A stretch of DNA of 64,000 nt from Clostridia bacterium (GTDB lineage Bacteria > Bacillota > Clostridia > Acetivibrionales > DSM-27016), in the NCBI GenBank assembly GCA_026414765.1, contig JAOAIJ010000028.1:1-64000 (forward strand), in the 5' to 3' direction. Position numbers and translations under genes: made by a program. The notes beneath the pieces were generated by a model. That model was given only the letters and a program-made list of their open reading frames with translations. It searched no databases and was not told the DNA's origin. Shown piece after piece: positions 24,110 to 33,420 of this stretch (positions are counted from its first letter, which is position 1; every line of letters begins with the position of its first letter).

Positions 24110-25777
24110 ATGAAAAAGGGCTTTTTAGTAGATGGAAAGTACAAAATAATAGATACCCTCGGCAAGGGGGGGATGAGCACTGTTTATCTGGCAGAGAATA
24201 TAAAACTGGGCACACTTTGGGCAGTAAAAGAAATAAGCAAAGTGTCAGGCTCAAAGGTAGACTTTCACGTCGAACCTAATATACTAAAAAAGCTTAATCA
24301 CCCTGCCCTTCCTAGAATTTTCGACATTGTTGAGGATGATGAATTTGTTTATATCATAGTAGATTATATAGAAGGGAATTCGTTGGACAAAGAGCTTGAC
24401 CGCTTTGGTTGTATTGCAGAAGAAACTGTTCTTGTGTGGGCAAAGCAGCTGTGTGAGGTGCTGGTTTATCTGCATGGGTTCAGGCCTAACCCAATTATTT
24501 ACAGAGATATGAAGCCTTCAAACATCATATTGTGCAGTGATGGAAGTGTTAAGCTGATTGATTTTGGTATTGCCAGGGAATACAAAGAGGACAGTGAATA
24601 CGATACGGTATATATAGGAACGAGAGGTTATGCAGCACCCGAACAATTTGGTTATGGACAGACCAATGTAACAACTGATATTTACAGTTTGGGCATAACC
24701 CTGCTACATATAGTCACAGGACATAATCCGGAGTACATGTCTGGCGGGATAGAGTCTGCGGAAAGCTATAGCGGAAAGCTGTCTTATAAGATGGAACGGA
24801 TTATATCGAGATGTATAAAGCATGACCCCGAAGAAAGATATCAGTCGGTAAAAGAGGTATTGAGTGATATCGAGGCTATTATCTATATAAATAAAACGCA
24901 ACATGGCAGTGATCTAAAATTGCCTTATACAGTGAAAGTGCCTGAAGACTATAAAAAGACAGTAGGGTTAGCCGGTGACAGGGCTTCAGGTACGACACTA
25001 CTTACTATTGCCATATCAGAGCTTTTTGGGTCTATTGGAAGAAAGACTTCAATCATAGACTTAACAAAAAACTGTAAGCTGTACAAAATATTTGGCTGGG
25101 AAAACACTGCTGAGCCGAATGAAATGTGTGATCGCAGTAAGAATAGCTGGCTTTGCCTCATTCATGGCAGCATGGAGCCTTTAAAGCCCGATAAATACAG
25201 GAATGTATACACATCTGGAGCATATGCCCCCATTGACAGGGAGAGGTACCTGGAGCTGATGGAGAGAGTAAGGGGCGAGAGTGATATAGTACTGATTGAT
25301 ATGGATTTTGAAACAGATACTGAAATTATCAGATACCTGGATCAATTATATATAGTAAAGGATATGGATATGTATAATATAGAATGCACTTCCGGATATC
25401 TGAGCCTTTTGGCAAAACAGGGTATTAACCTGTCAAAGGTAAGATTAATCCTAAACAAGTATACTGATTCTTCGATAAAAGCAAAAGCCATTATTGATAC
25501 GATTGTTTCAAACAGTTTCAGCGAAAAACGTGAGTATGCAAATCCCTTTAATTACGAAAGACCCAGGTACTACACCGTTCCCTTCGATATGGAAAACTAT
25601 GTACAAGCTATTGAAAGTATAAACCATAGCAGGTTTACCTGTGCAAGGTTTACACAGAACTTCAAAAAAGCTATACAAGAAATAGCAAAGGATATATACC
25701 CTATAAGAGATAAATGCAAAAATCGGATACTGGACATTTTTTTTGGGTTAAAGGAGACAGGAAAAGATGCGTTTTAA
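24110..25777 (+). CDS. Ser/Thr protein kinase fused to a degenerate MinD-like domain
   Basis: 555 residues. Residues 1-260 are a Hanks-type kinase: Gly-rich loop LGKGGMST (17-24), catalytic Lys40 (AVK), YRDMKPSN loop with Asp133 (Tyr replaces the usual His), DFG 151-153 and APE 176-178. Residues about 275-520 resemble a MinD/CpaE P-loop domain (VGLAGDRASGTTLLT, then DIVLIDMDFE as Walker B). The Walker A lysine is missing (ASGTT in place of VGKTT). No membrane helix or PASTA repeats are present, so the kinase is cytoplasmic. It is the first gene of a Tad-like pilus operon and overlaps the next gene by 11 bases. It probably phosphorylates a component of the machine. Confidence 0.88.
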   Translation: MKKGFLVDGKYKIIDTLGKGGMSTVYLAENIKLGTLWAVKEISKVSGSKVDFHVEPNILKKLNHPALPRIFDIVEDDEFVYIIVDYIEGNSLDKELDRFGCIAEETVLVWAKQLCEVLVYLHGFRPNPIIYRDMKPSNIILCSDGSVKLIDFGIAREYKEDSEYDTVYIGTRGYAAPEQFGYGQTNVTTDIYSLGITLLHIVTGHNPEYMSGGIESAESYSGKLSYKMERIISRCIKHDPEERYQSVKEVLSDIEAIIYINKTQHGSDLKLPYTVKVPEDYKKTVGLAGDRASGTTLLTIAISELFGSIGRKTSIIDLTKNCKLYKIFGWENTAEPNEMCDRSKNSWLCLIHGSMEPLKPDKYRNVYTSGAYAPIDRERYLELMERVRGESDIVLIDMDFETDTEIIRYLDQLYIVKDMDMYNIECTSGYLSLLAKQGINLSKVRLILNKYTDSSIKAKAIIDTIVSNSFSEKREYANPFNYERPRYYTVPFDMENYVQAIESINHSRFTCARFTQNFKKAIQEIAKDIYPIRDKCKNRILDIFFGLKETGKDAF

Positions 25778-26585
25778 GAATCAAAGGGTGTTTTTGACAG
25801 GAGCTGCAATATGTCTGTTATTTGCGGGTCTGATATATTACTACAATAACTATAAAATACCATATGCCTCAAAAAAAACTGAAATACAAGTAAGAAAGGA
25901 AATAGACGATAACTCGTTGCCCAAGATTAAGGTAGCGGTTGTAGCAAGCATCGAGGGGATTAACAAATATACTGAAATCACTAATAAAATTATTAATGAA
26001 CGGATTAAGCTTGTAGATGTTCCTGAAAAGTATGTGGTAAAAGGGGCTGCTACTCAACTTCTCAATATAAAAGGTAAAATTGCCAAAGAGGATTTAAGGT
26101 TTGGAGAACAGATAATTCTGGACAGTCTGTCGGCAGAGAAGAAGTGGTATGGAGAATTTCAGAGACTTAAGGAGTATGAGGTGTCAAGTATAGTAGCAGA
26201 TGAAGTAAAGACGGGCAATATCGTAGATATAATGGTAAGCTATGGAAATGGGGATTATGATGTTGTCTTACCTAAAGTCAAAGTTATGCGGTTAATTTCC
26301 TCTAAGAAGCCAGTTGATTCAAAAAGCAGTAAAGTGGAGGAGCCAGAGGATACTGGTGATATGCAATATAGAGGACAGCATTTAAGTTATACGATAGTAA
26401 TTGCGGTAGATGAGGAACAATACCGTGATTTGGAGCTGGCCAAACAGATGGGTAAATTTGAAACACGCCTTTATATTGATGAAAATCAGACTTCCTCAAA
26501 AAAAACTTTTTACTATAAAACAGCTATAGATAAACGGAATTTTTCTGAAATAAAAAGTAAGACCGGGGTGACATCAGCAAGATGA
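25767..26585 (+). CDS. CpaB/SAF-like pilus assembly protein
   Basis: 272 residues with one N-terminal membrane helix (residues about 7-25). The exported part has a SAF-like region (residues about 60-110: ITNKIINERIKLVDVPEKY, seen as IINERIKLVDV then PEKYVV) and a later segment on VVLPKVKVMRLIS. This is the layout of CpaB/RcpC of Tad systems and of FlgA-type SAF proteins. In Tad systems CpaB works at the cell-envelope end of the machine. It starts 11 bases inside the kinase gene and overlaps the next gene by ATGA. Overall similarity is low, so the name reflects layout and position. Confidence 0.65.
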   Translation: MRFKNQRVFLTGAAICLLFAGLIYYYNNYKIPYASKKTEIQVRKEIDDNSLPKIKVAVVASIEGINKYTEITNKIINERIKLVDVPEKYVVKGAATQLLNIKGKIAKEDLRFGEQIILDSLSAEKKWYGEFQRLKEYEVSSIVADEVKTGNIVDIMVSYGNGDYDVVLPKVKVMRLISSKKPVDSKSSKVEEPEDTGDMQYRGQHLSYTIVIAVDEEQYRDLELAKQMGKFETRLYIDENQTSSKKTFYYKTAIDKRNFSEIKSKTGVTSAR

Positions 26586-27400
26586 TTATTACATTAACAG
26601 CCCCCAAGAAAGGCTTGGGACAGACAATCACGGCAATTAACCTTGCTGCGCTTTCAGAGTTGACTTTAGGTGAGAAAGTAATGCTGATAGATATAAATAA
26701 ATATTGCAGGGATATTGAGTACTTTTTAAGCAATACGGAGATAACCAAGGGGTTGGATGAGTTTATTTGCCTTTATAATACAGGTATGTTGAATAGCGAA
26801 ACATTTAATACATGTGTAAAAAATGTAAAGGGAGGTCTGCACATAATGGCTTCAAACGACTGTCTTGAACTGAACGGTGACGTGGTTGAAAGCCTGGTAA
26901 GATACACATCCGATCTGTATAAAACTACTATCATAGATTCTATAAGTGGAAATAACAATAATTCAGATTTGTTTTTCAAGCATTCAGATGTAGTAATTGT
27001 CATCCTGAATCAGTCGAAAAATGTGATAAACATGGCTGCAAATAATATTGTTTACAGAAAATATACCAGTAAGATCGTATTTGTTTTAAATAAAAATATG
27101 ACTGTGTATGCCAATAAAAAAATTCAATATACACTTCAGGATGTGGAGGCCGACTTGAAGGAAAACGGCTTCAACTGCCCTGTTTTTCCTCTTGAATATA
27201 GTGCAGAAGTATTGAATGAATATAATGACCATTCAGTTTTGAATCTGATTCAGAATGATTCGACAGGTGTTGATACGTACAGGAAGCAAATTGATGCAAT
27301 AATACGGCATATTGCCGGGTATGATATCAAGCCGCTGCCGCAAAAAAAGGTTTTTAAATCGACAAACAATAAAAAGGCCAGGTTATTTAACTTTATATAA
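26582..27400 (+). CDS. CpaE/MinD-like protein with altered Walker A motif
   Basis: 272 residues. The N-terminus resembles the MinD/ParA deviant Walker A motif but reads PKKGLGQTITAINLAAL: the first (signature) Lys is kept, while the second, phosphate-binding Lys is Gln. A Walker B-like TTIIDSISG and a VVIVILNQSKNVI strand follow. In Tad loci this protein (TadZ/CpaE) places the machine at a cell pole; TadZ proteins are often catalytically weak. It is coupled by ATGA to the upstream gene and lies 11 bases before the CpaF gene. Confidence 0.75.
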   Translation: MIITLTAPKKGLGQTITAINLAALSELTLGEKVMLIDINKYCRDIEYFLSNTEITKGLDEFICLYNTGMLNSETFNTCVKNVKGGLHIMASNDCLELNGDVVESLVRYTSDLYKTTIIDSISGNNNNSDLFFKHSDVVIVILNQSKNVINMAANNIVYRKYTSKIVFVLNKNMTVYANKKIQYTLQDVEADLKENGFNCPVFPLEYSAEVLNEYNDHSVLNLIQNDSTGVDTYRKQIDAIIRHIAGYDIKPLPQKKVFKSTNNKKARLFNFI

Positions 27401-27411
27401 GGGGGAAAGAC

Positions 27412-29070
27412 ATGTTCCTGAATGATGATACTTTTTCAGCGATGGCAAGGGAAGTAGACAACATACTTAAGGATGTTGACCGGTATATGCAGGTATACCG
27501 GCTTGACCGGATAGGAGCAGAAAAGGAAATCGGAAGGTACTCGCAACTGAAAAACCAGGCAGCCCTAGGTGAAAAACAAGCCAGGGATTGGCTTGTCGGA
27601 CAGTACTCTATATTGCTGAAACAATTATATCGGCTGGACGATGAGTCTATAAAAGAGTACATAGATTTTGAAGATATTGAGAGGAATCATAGCCGTATAA
27701 TTTTCGAAATGTTGCTTGATGTGTATGATCTGTCGGAAATAATAGAAAAATACCAGATACAGGTAAGGATGAGTGCAGAACAGGTACTGGAAATATACAG
27801 GGCTGAAAAAGACATCATAAGAAAGCATTTTGATATGGCAAAAAAGATAAAACTGCTAGCGCTTCTAACATATGGCAGGGAATACGGGCAGGATGTGATC
27901 GACACCCTCCAGCATCACAATATAAATGAAATAGGCGTACTTGATAAGGATTATATCTATATTGTATATAAGGGATCCAAGATTCATCTCCAGTTTCTCA
28001 AATTTTCTGACAAAGGTGTAATAGAGAATATTCAAAAGAAAACAACTCAAAACTCTCCGGTTAATTACGACCAGCACAATATTACGCTGGTTGCTGCAAA
28101 AAACAATTCCAGCCGGATAACTGTAGCCGGCTATGATATAACCCCGACAGAGGAAGATTATTATTATAATGAAAGGATTTTTAACCTGAAAAAAATTACT
28201 CTTGAGGAAATGCGGGATACTTACAGGACAATTGACGAGCTGATATACAGGTTTCTGGTATTGAATCAGCAGGGAAGAGGGAGGCATTTTATAACAGGCT
28301 CCGACATGGGACTAGGGAAGTCGACATTTTTAAACGCTATGCTGGAAAAAGTGCCTGACAAGTGGGGTATTGGGATTCTGGATACACAAAATGAACTCCA
28401 ATCAAGAAAAAAATATCCCTGGAAGAACATCTATACACTAATAGAAAACCCTAAAAGGACTATAGCTGAGTGCTTTGAACAGATGCTTAAAGCAGCAAGG
28501 GACGTAATATATGTAGGTGAAATTACAAAGCCTGGGGAAGTTGCAGAGCTTATAAATGCTAGTCTGAGGCTTAATTCCGGTGTCGGAGCTACTATGCACT
28601 CGTTATCTCCCTTTGAAGTAGTGACCAATATCAGAAATCTTATGATGCGGACAGACATGTATAATAATGCTGAGGTTGCAGAGAGCGATATTGCAAGAGG
28701 GCTTGACCTGGTTATACATCTTGCAAAGCTTAATTGCGGCCGGATCGTTGTGGAAAGTGTAGTTGAGATCGAATATTTAGGGCACGAATACAATGTCGGG
28801 ACGCAGTCCGGCGGGACTTTTAAGGATAGATTATCAGGTTTGATCGATCTGGCACGGCTTGCAATACTCAAATACCTGTCGGGAAAGCCGTACAGATATA
28901 ACGTAATAATCCAGTATTCACATGGAGATGATACATGGAATGCTGTAAATGAACCTTCCCGGGATTATTTCGACAGGCTGGCTAAATATGTTGACAGAAA
29001 AGATATAGAAGCTTTTAGAGATTTCTTTATAAATGGAAAGGCAGGAGGACAGAATAGTGAATTGGCTTAA
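27412..29070 (+). CDS. cpaF: CpaF/TadA-type secretion ATPase
   Basis: 552 residues. The N-terminal 250 residues are helical with a tyrosine-rich region. The C-terminal ATPase has an intact Walker A (GSDMGLGKST), an acidic motif ILDTQNEL, the Walker B/ASP-box segment VIYVGEITKPGEVAE and a His box GATMHSLSP. It is the hexameric motor that powers Tad/Flp pilus assembly or secretion from the cytoplasmic side. It is longer than typical CpaF proteins (about 450 residues). Start ATG 27412 follows AAGGGGGAAA. The TadB-like gene overlaps its end. Confidence 0.9.
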   Translation: MFLNDDTFSAMAREVDNILKDVDRYMQVYRLDRIGAEKEIGRYSQLKNQAALGEKQARDWLVGQYSILLKQLYRLDDESIKEYIDFEDIERNHSRIIFEMLLDVYDLSEIIEKYQIQVRMSAEQVLEIYRAEKDIIRKHFDMAKKIKLLALLTYGREYGQDVIDTLQHHNINEIGVLDKDYIYIVYKGSKIHLQFLKFSDKGVIENIQKKTTQNSPVNYDQHNITLVAAKNNSSRITVAGYDITPTEEDYYYNERIFNLKKITLEEMRDTYRTIDELIYRFLVLNQQGRGRHFITGSDMGLGKSTFLNAMLEKVPDKWGIGILDTQNELQSRKKYPWKNIYTLIENPKRTIAECFEQMLKAARDVIYVGEITKPGEVAELINASLRLNSGVGATMHSLSPFEVVTNIRNLMMRTDMYNNAEVAESDIARGLDLVIHLAKLNCGRIVVESVVEIEYLGHEYNVGTQSGGTFKDRLSGLIDLARLAILKYLSGKPYRYNVIIQYSHGDDTWNAVNEPSRDYFDRLAKYVDRKDIEAFRDFFINGKAGGQNSELA

Positions 29071-30076
29071 AGGACTTTTGTCGGAAATCGGGCAAGAGAT
29101 TAGCGGGGTATTTTATAATTTTGACAGCATGGATGCTTTTTCTTTAATACTTTTGTTGTCATCATTAATTATTATTACAGCACTGATCGTAAGGACTATA
29201 AAATACAGGGGGAGAAAAAGGAGGCTAACGGTATTCAAGAGTAAAAACTATCTGATAACACGAATTACAAACGTACTATCCAGGAAAAATGCAGTTATGA
29301 AAGTATTAAATAATATTACCATAAAATTATCCATGATGAACAGCTTATCTTATGAAAAAAACCAGGAAAACGCAGTGGTGTTATCTGCCGGGGCAATACT
29401 TTTCCTCTTGCTGTCAGTTTTTTTATTCATTCCCACAGTAAATGTAGTTTGGTATGTCGCTCTGACCTATATACTTATGTCAATTGCATTTGTCATTATA
29501 GCCTTCATCATTTTTACGTTTATTGCCAGATTAAGGTTTACCTCGAAGCTTCCGGGTACTTATAAGATACTTAACAGCAGGTATATTACTTCTGGAAATA
29601 TCCTCAAAGCAATAAGCGCTTCCATGGAGGATTTCGACAAGTCGGTAAAACGGGAAATGCACAAGATACATAATATACTCAAAAAAAATAATATGGCAGA
29701 AATAGATGAAACCTTCCGCAGGCTGGAAAATGCGTACAAAAACGAATATCTGACACTCCTGCTGAACTTGATAATCCAAGCACACTATAAGGGAGGCGAC
29801 GCTGCTATAAAAAGGCAGTTTGAAAATACTACCGAAGAGATCCTGACTGATATTGAAAACCAAAAGGATTTAAGTTTTACTGCCAGAATATATATGCTGC
29901 TTGCTGTTATTTTGCCGGCCGGGGTGAAATGGCTTGAAGGCTTCAACCAAAATGCTTTAGGGGCTAAAGCAGCGGAGTTTTATGCCAGTCCACTTGGTAT
30001 AGAAATAAAACTGTTATTTTTTTTCGCTTTCTTTTTCTATCTGGGTATACTGCTTTTTATGGAGAGAACTGCGTAG
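29057..30076 (+). CDS. TadB-like inner-membrane platform protein
   Basis: 339 residues. Four or five membrane helices are seen: one near residues 25-45, a long pair near 110-165, and two at the C-terminus (IYMLLAVILPAGV, then LLFFFAFFFYLGILLF). The soluble loop between the pair and the C-terminal helices is charged and helical, as in GSPII_F/TadB proteins. TadB and TadC form the membrane platform for the CpaF motor. Start GTG 29057 lies 8 bases after AGGAGG and overlaps the CpaF gene by 14 bases; an in-frame ATG at 29033 has no ribosome site. Confidence 0.75.
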   Translation: MNWLKGLLSEIGQEISGVFYNFDSMDAFSLILLLSSLIIITALIVRTIKYRGRKRRLTVFKSKNYLITRITNVLSRKNAVMKVLNNITIKLSMMNSLSYEKNQENAVVLSAGAILFLLLSVFLFIPTVNVVWYVALTYILMSIAFVIIAFIIFTFIARLRFTSKLPGTYKILNSRYITSGNILKAISASMEDFDKSVKREMHKIHNILKKNNMAEIDETFRRLENAYKNEYLTLLLNLIIQAHYKGGDAAIKRQFENTTEEILTDIENQKDLSFTARIYMLLAVILPAGVKWLEGFNQNALGAKAAEFYASPLGIEIKLLFFFAFFFYLGILLFMERTA

Positions 30077-30088
30077 AGGAGGACGTAT

Positions 30089-31213
30089 ATGACTATTAGC
30101 AGGTTTTTGTTTATACCTCCTTTTGCTATTGCACTGTTCCTTATACTCAGCTGCTTTGCTTTCAGAAGAAAATATAAGAGGGTTAGAAGTAAATATGGAC
30201 TGAAACATAGTATTATAAGTAATTTGAAGGATACATTCTTTATCAGGGCGGGCCAAAAACTGTATAGCATATATATGCACCTTGCCAGGTTTACCAGATG
30301 GGATGTTGAAGGAATAATCAGACTTAAGCTTATTATATTCATGCTGGTCATGATTATCCTCATACTTATAAAGCTGACTAATATTAAGTTGTATACAGAT
30401 GAAATCCTTTACAGGTTTGATTATCATAGTGACCTGATTTATAAGTCTGAACCCTGTATAGACGAAAAATTGGCTTTTAGCCAGGAGATGGAATATTTCA
30501 GGCAAGTACTGAAGATAACTGACCTTTCCACTCTGGAAAAAACTCCAAAAGATATTGTGGAGAACTCGATAAAAGCAGTTATTACCGGAGACACTTCAGA
30601 ATTGATGCAACCGAGGGATACTATAGCAAATAAGGTATATTACAGAATATATGACTACTATAAATGCAGGAAATGGAATTTGGTTTTGTTTGGTGCGGTA
30701 GCTTTCTTTGTAAGCTGTATCTTGGAGCTTACCCTGCTTGTATACAACTTCTTTTGTGAAAATGAGGCCGGCAGGGAGCTCCGGTTTTTGAAAAAGCTTA
30801 TTATCCTTAACGGTTCCATTAAACCTGTAGATTTTTCCAGACTCCTGAAAATTTTAGGTGACAAGGCCAAATACCATAAAAAGGTTATTAAAGAGATTGA
30901 GGAAATGAATAAGAAAAACTCTATCGATAATAAAAATATATACTCTTCCCTGATAAGAAACACAAAAGATATTGATATGAAGCTCTTTTATGAGAAACTG
31001 GATCAAGCCAACAACTATGATTTTGACCAGGCGGTTTTAAATATTGAGAATGAATTTATGATGGACAGGCGTACCCAGGCCAGAAAAATCAGAAAGCAGA
31101 CTGAACTTATACATGCCGTAGGCATAACCGGATTTATGGCACTTATTTTCATACTGATAATTTATCTGATAATACCCTGGCTGGAAGCCTACAACATGAA
31201 TCAGGTGTTTTAG
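30089..31213 (+). CDS. TadC-like inner-membrane platform protein
   Basis: 374 residues. Membrane segments lie near residues 5-24, 75-92, 195-218 and at the C-terminus (GITGFMALIFILIIYLI). Large charged loops lie between them. The arrangement and the position just after the TadB-like gene fit TadC. Start ATG 30089 lies 6 bases after GAGGAGGA. Similarity to well-studied TadC proteins is weak by eye, so the call rests on topology and order. Confidence 0.68.
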   Translation: MTISRFLFIPPFAIALFLILSCFAFRRKYKRVRSKYGLKHSIISNLKDTFFIRAGQKLYSIYMHLARFTRWDVEGIIRLKLIIFMLVMIILILIKLTNIKLYTDEILYRFDYHSDLIYKSEPCIDEKLAFSQEMEYFRQVLKITDLSTLEKTPKDIVENSIKAVITGDTSELMQPRDTIANKVYYRIYDYYKCRKWNLVLFGAVAFFVSCILELTLLVYNFFCENEAGRELRFLKKLIILNGSIKPVDFSRLLKILGDKAKYHKKVIKEIEEMNKKNSIDNKNIYSSLIRNTKDIDMKLFYEKLDQANNYDFDQAVLNIENEFMMDRRTQARKIRKQTELIHAVGITGFMALIFILIIYLIIPWLEAYNMNQVF

Positions 31214-31224
31214 GGTGGTAAAAG

Positions 31225-31707
31225 GTGGAAAAGGTAATAAAGCATAAAAACAAGAAATGGATTGAAAGGCTGCTTAAAAGCCAGCGTGGCGGGATCTCAG
31301 GCATCATATTTGAAATAATACTTTCAGTCATGGCACTGACGCTTCTTATTATGGCTATATATGTATTCAGGGGAAATATGGACATAATAGGGAATTCGGC
31401 GGCTAAAACAAATGTCCTTGCCAAGGTTAAGCAGGAGTCCCTTATTCCTATAAATAAAAATATAGTAAGTGGAAGTGATGTCGTATCAGTTGTAAGGTAC
31501 TATGCGGATGAAGAAAATGTTGATGTATGTGTTGTGATGGGGCCGGATCAAAGTGTAAGCTATGAAAGCAGGGGATGCTCCTTTGATATAGCTGATTATC
31601 TGACGTTTGGCTGTTCGGGAATGGGAGAATTCAGGGAGATTCCGTTTGAGGCAGCTTATGAATATAGAGGTACTGAGTTGGTTAGGGTTACTTATGTAAA
31701 AAAATGA
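31225..31707 (+). CDS. Pilin-like or TadE-like protein with N-terminal membrane helix
   Basis: 160 residues. A basic N-terminus of about 20 residues ends in RGGISGIIFEII, followed by a hydrophobic helix (residues about 26-48) and an exported domain with three cysteines (CVVMG, GCSFD, FGCSG). The GG-I boundary before a long hydrophobic helix resembles a prepilin cleavage site. The small protein encoded next has nearly the same boundary. Start GTG 31225 follows GGGTGGT. No prepilin peptidase gene lies in the window. Confidence 0.7.
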   Translation: MEKVIKHKNKKWIERLLKSQRGGISGIIFEIILSVMALTLLIMAIYVFRGNMDIIGNSAAKTNVLAKVKQESLIPINKNIVSGSDVVSVVRYYADEENVDVCVVMGPDQSVSYESRGCSFDIADYLTFGCSGMGEFREIPFEAAYEYRGTELVRVTYVKK

Positions 31708-31723
31708 TGAGGGGATGATTCAG

Positions 31724-32107
31724 ATGGATTTTATGCTGGTAGCAAAGAGCAGAAAGGGTGGTATTGGGGCTATAATTGCCATGATAGTAGGAATTATCCT
31801 GGTCCTTGGCCTGGTAGCTTATGCGGTATTGGGACAAGTAGCAGGAGCAAAGGATGTAGGAGACAGGGCGCAGGTAGAGCAGGATAAGATTAATAGAATT
31901 CTGGAAGACCCAAATGTCGTGACAGGAAATATTATTAAGAATTATGTACAGTCGGATGTTGCTGTAACGATAGGCAGTACATCCATAACCGATACCAATC
32001 TGAGCACGGTAATTGACGGCTCTTTATACAAGATAACAGACAAGATTATAAATGATGATGGGAAGCTGACTGCTGTACAAGCTGCAAAAGTAAGTCTTAG
32101 CAGATAG
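31724..32107 (+). CDS. Candidate major pilin (Flp-like)
   Basis: 127 residues: a short basic leader ending in RKGGIGAII, a hydrophobic helix (IAMIVGIILVLGLVAYAVLG) and a small polar domain with repeated Thr, Ser, Asn and Ile-Thr pairs. This is the build of a Flp or class III pilin. Start ATG 31724 is 9 bases after GAGGGG; the ATG at 31715 directly abuts that site and is unlikely. It is the smallest and simplest of the operon's exported proteins and the best guess for the major subunit. Confidence 0.65.
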   Translation: MDFMLVAKSRKGGIGAIIAMIVGIILVLGLVAYAVLGQVAGAKDVGDRAQVEQDKINRILEDPNVVTGNIIKNYVQSDVAVTIGSTSITDTNLSTVIDGSLYKITDKIINDDGKLTAVQAAKVSLSR

Positions 32108-32147
32108 TGCTTTTATAAAGAATATCCTTTTAGGCAGGTGGGGTGTT

Positions 32148-32612
32148 ATGGCAGGGAAAATTGCAGGGACAGTGTTCACGCTTTTCATAATGACTTTCTT
32201 GGTAGCAGTAATAATTTTCTATTTCTTACATACCGGCATAAAGGAGGAAGTGAATGATGTAAATTATAGCGTAGCTGAAACTGTAGCTACTTCAGGTGAA
32301 TTCACAACGGATTTATATGATTTTTTGGAGAAAAGTCTGGGAAGATATGGCGATTATAGAATTAAGCTCAAGCTTGAGGAGCAAATCAGCCCCGGAGAAT
32401 ATGATATAAATTTTGAAAATTCATATGTCCTGAATAGAAAGCTAAAGGTAGGTGACAGGGTGACTATCTTTTTAGAGGATAAGGATCCGAGTTTGTTCGG
32501 GAGACTGATAAACGCTGCTATTGCAGGATATAGGCCTGACAGGATGATTGATACAAACATAAAATCTCTTAAAACTGCCATTATTTCCAATAATGCAGTA
32601 GGTACGGAATGA
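32148..32612 (+). CDS. Exported protein of the Tad-like operon, one N-terminal membrane helix
   Basis: 154 residues. A membrane helix spans residues about 8-29, and the rest is extracellular with a beta-like core (YRIKLKLEEQISPGEYD, then LKVGDRVTIFL). No cysteines. The region around residues 27-50 occurs as a relic copy at 23696-23764. It may be a minor pilin or TadE/TadF-type pseudopilin. Start ATG 32148 follows AGGTGGGG. Confidence 0.68.
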   Translation: MAGKIAGTVFTLFIMTFLVAVIIFYFLHTGIKEEVNDVNYSVAETVATSGEFTTDLYDFLEKSLGRYGDYRIKLKLEEQISPGEYDINFENSYVLNRKLKVGDRVTIFLEDKDPSLFGRLINAAIAGYRPDRMIDTNIKSLKTAIISNNAVGTE

Positions 32613-32624
32613 GGGTGAAGTGAA

Positions 32625-33419
32625 ATGGGGCAGATTATTGCTGCAGTATTAATTATCCTTTTTATTATATTTGCATTTGTACCTCTTGCTCATCTAAATA
32701 ACAATCATGTTGAAATACAATCCGTAAAACAGGACTTGAATCTGGCAGCAAGAGCAGTCTGTAACTCTTTTAAAAAAAGTTTTGAAAATTATGAAAGTCT
32801 GTCTGAAGGATATGAACAAACTGCCTGTACTGATATAAGGCTGGACAAAGCCAGGCTTTTGCGGGAATTTTATGATATCCTCAAAAAAAACTGCTATAAC
32901 GGCATTAAGTTTAGTCAAATGAAGGAAAGGATATGCCTGAAAGTTTTAGTTTATAGCGACAGGTTTTTTATTGCAGACAGAAGCGATAGGTGGAGCCCTC
33001 CATTTTTTTTCAATATCTACAAGGGCCAACCTATTAATGATATAGTTGCGTTAAATACCGTCACTGATGATGTATCATTTTATAAAAATTCAGAAAAGAT
33101 AATACTGCCTGTAACTCATCCTGATGTCGGCATTATGCCAGAAGAAAAGGAACAGATTATTATAAACAGGCTCAATGAGGTGATTTCGCAAAACACCTAT
33201 GATGAAGCTAAAAAAAGAGGTTTAGCTATAAAGATCAGAAACCCTGATAAAAGTGATATGACTTACAGGCTGGAGTACAGGTATTTCAATATACTGGAGG
33301 GAATAACCTTTTTCGTACTATATGCAGAGGATGAAAGCGTTTTTATACATAACAGGAGTTATGAATTTAAAAATTATAATGTAGCAGGCTATACTCTAAA
33401 ACTGAAAAACAGGAGATAA
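32625..33419 (+). CDS. Exported protein of the Tad-like operon, possible minor pseudopilin
   Basis: 264 residues with an N-terminal membrane helix (residues about 3-23), no obvious leader, and an extracellular domain. Ten or so residues after the helix is NNNHVEIQSVKQDLNLAAR, a coiled segment like those of minor pilins. The protein has five cysteines in the exported part. Start ATG 32625 follows GAGGGTGA, 12 bases after the previous stop. It is the last gene of the operon, before a hairpin. Confidence 0.68.
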   Translation: MGQIIAAVLIILFIIFAFVPLAHLNNNHVEIQSVKQDLNLAARAVCNSFKKSFENYESLSEGYEQTACTDIRLDKARLLREFYDILKKNCYNGIKFSQMKERICLKVLVYSDRFFIADRSDRWSPPFFFNIYKGQPINDIVALNTVTDDVSFYKNSEKIILPVTHPDVGIMPEEKEQIIINRLNEVISQNTYDEAKKRGLAIKIRNPDKSDMTYRLEYRYFNILEGITFFVLYAEDESVFIHNRSYEFKNYNVAGYTLKLKNRR

Positions 33420-33420
33420 T

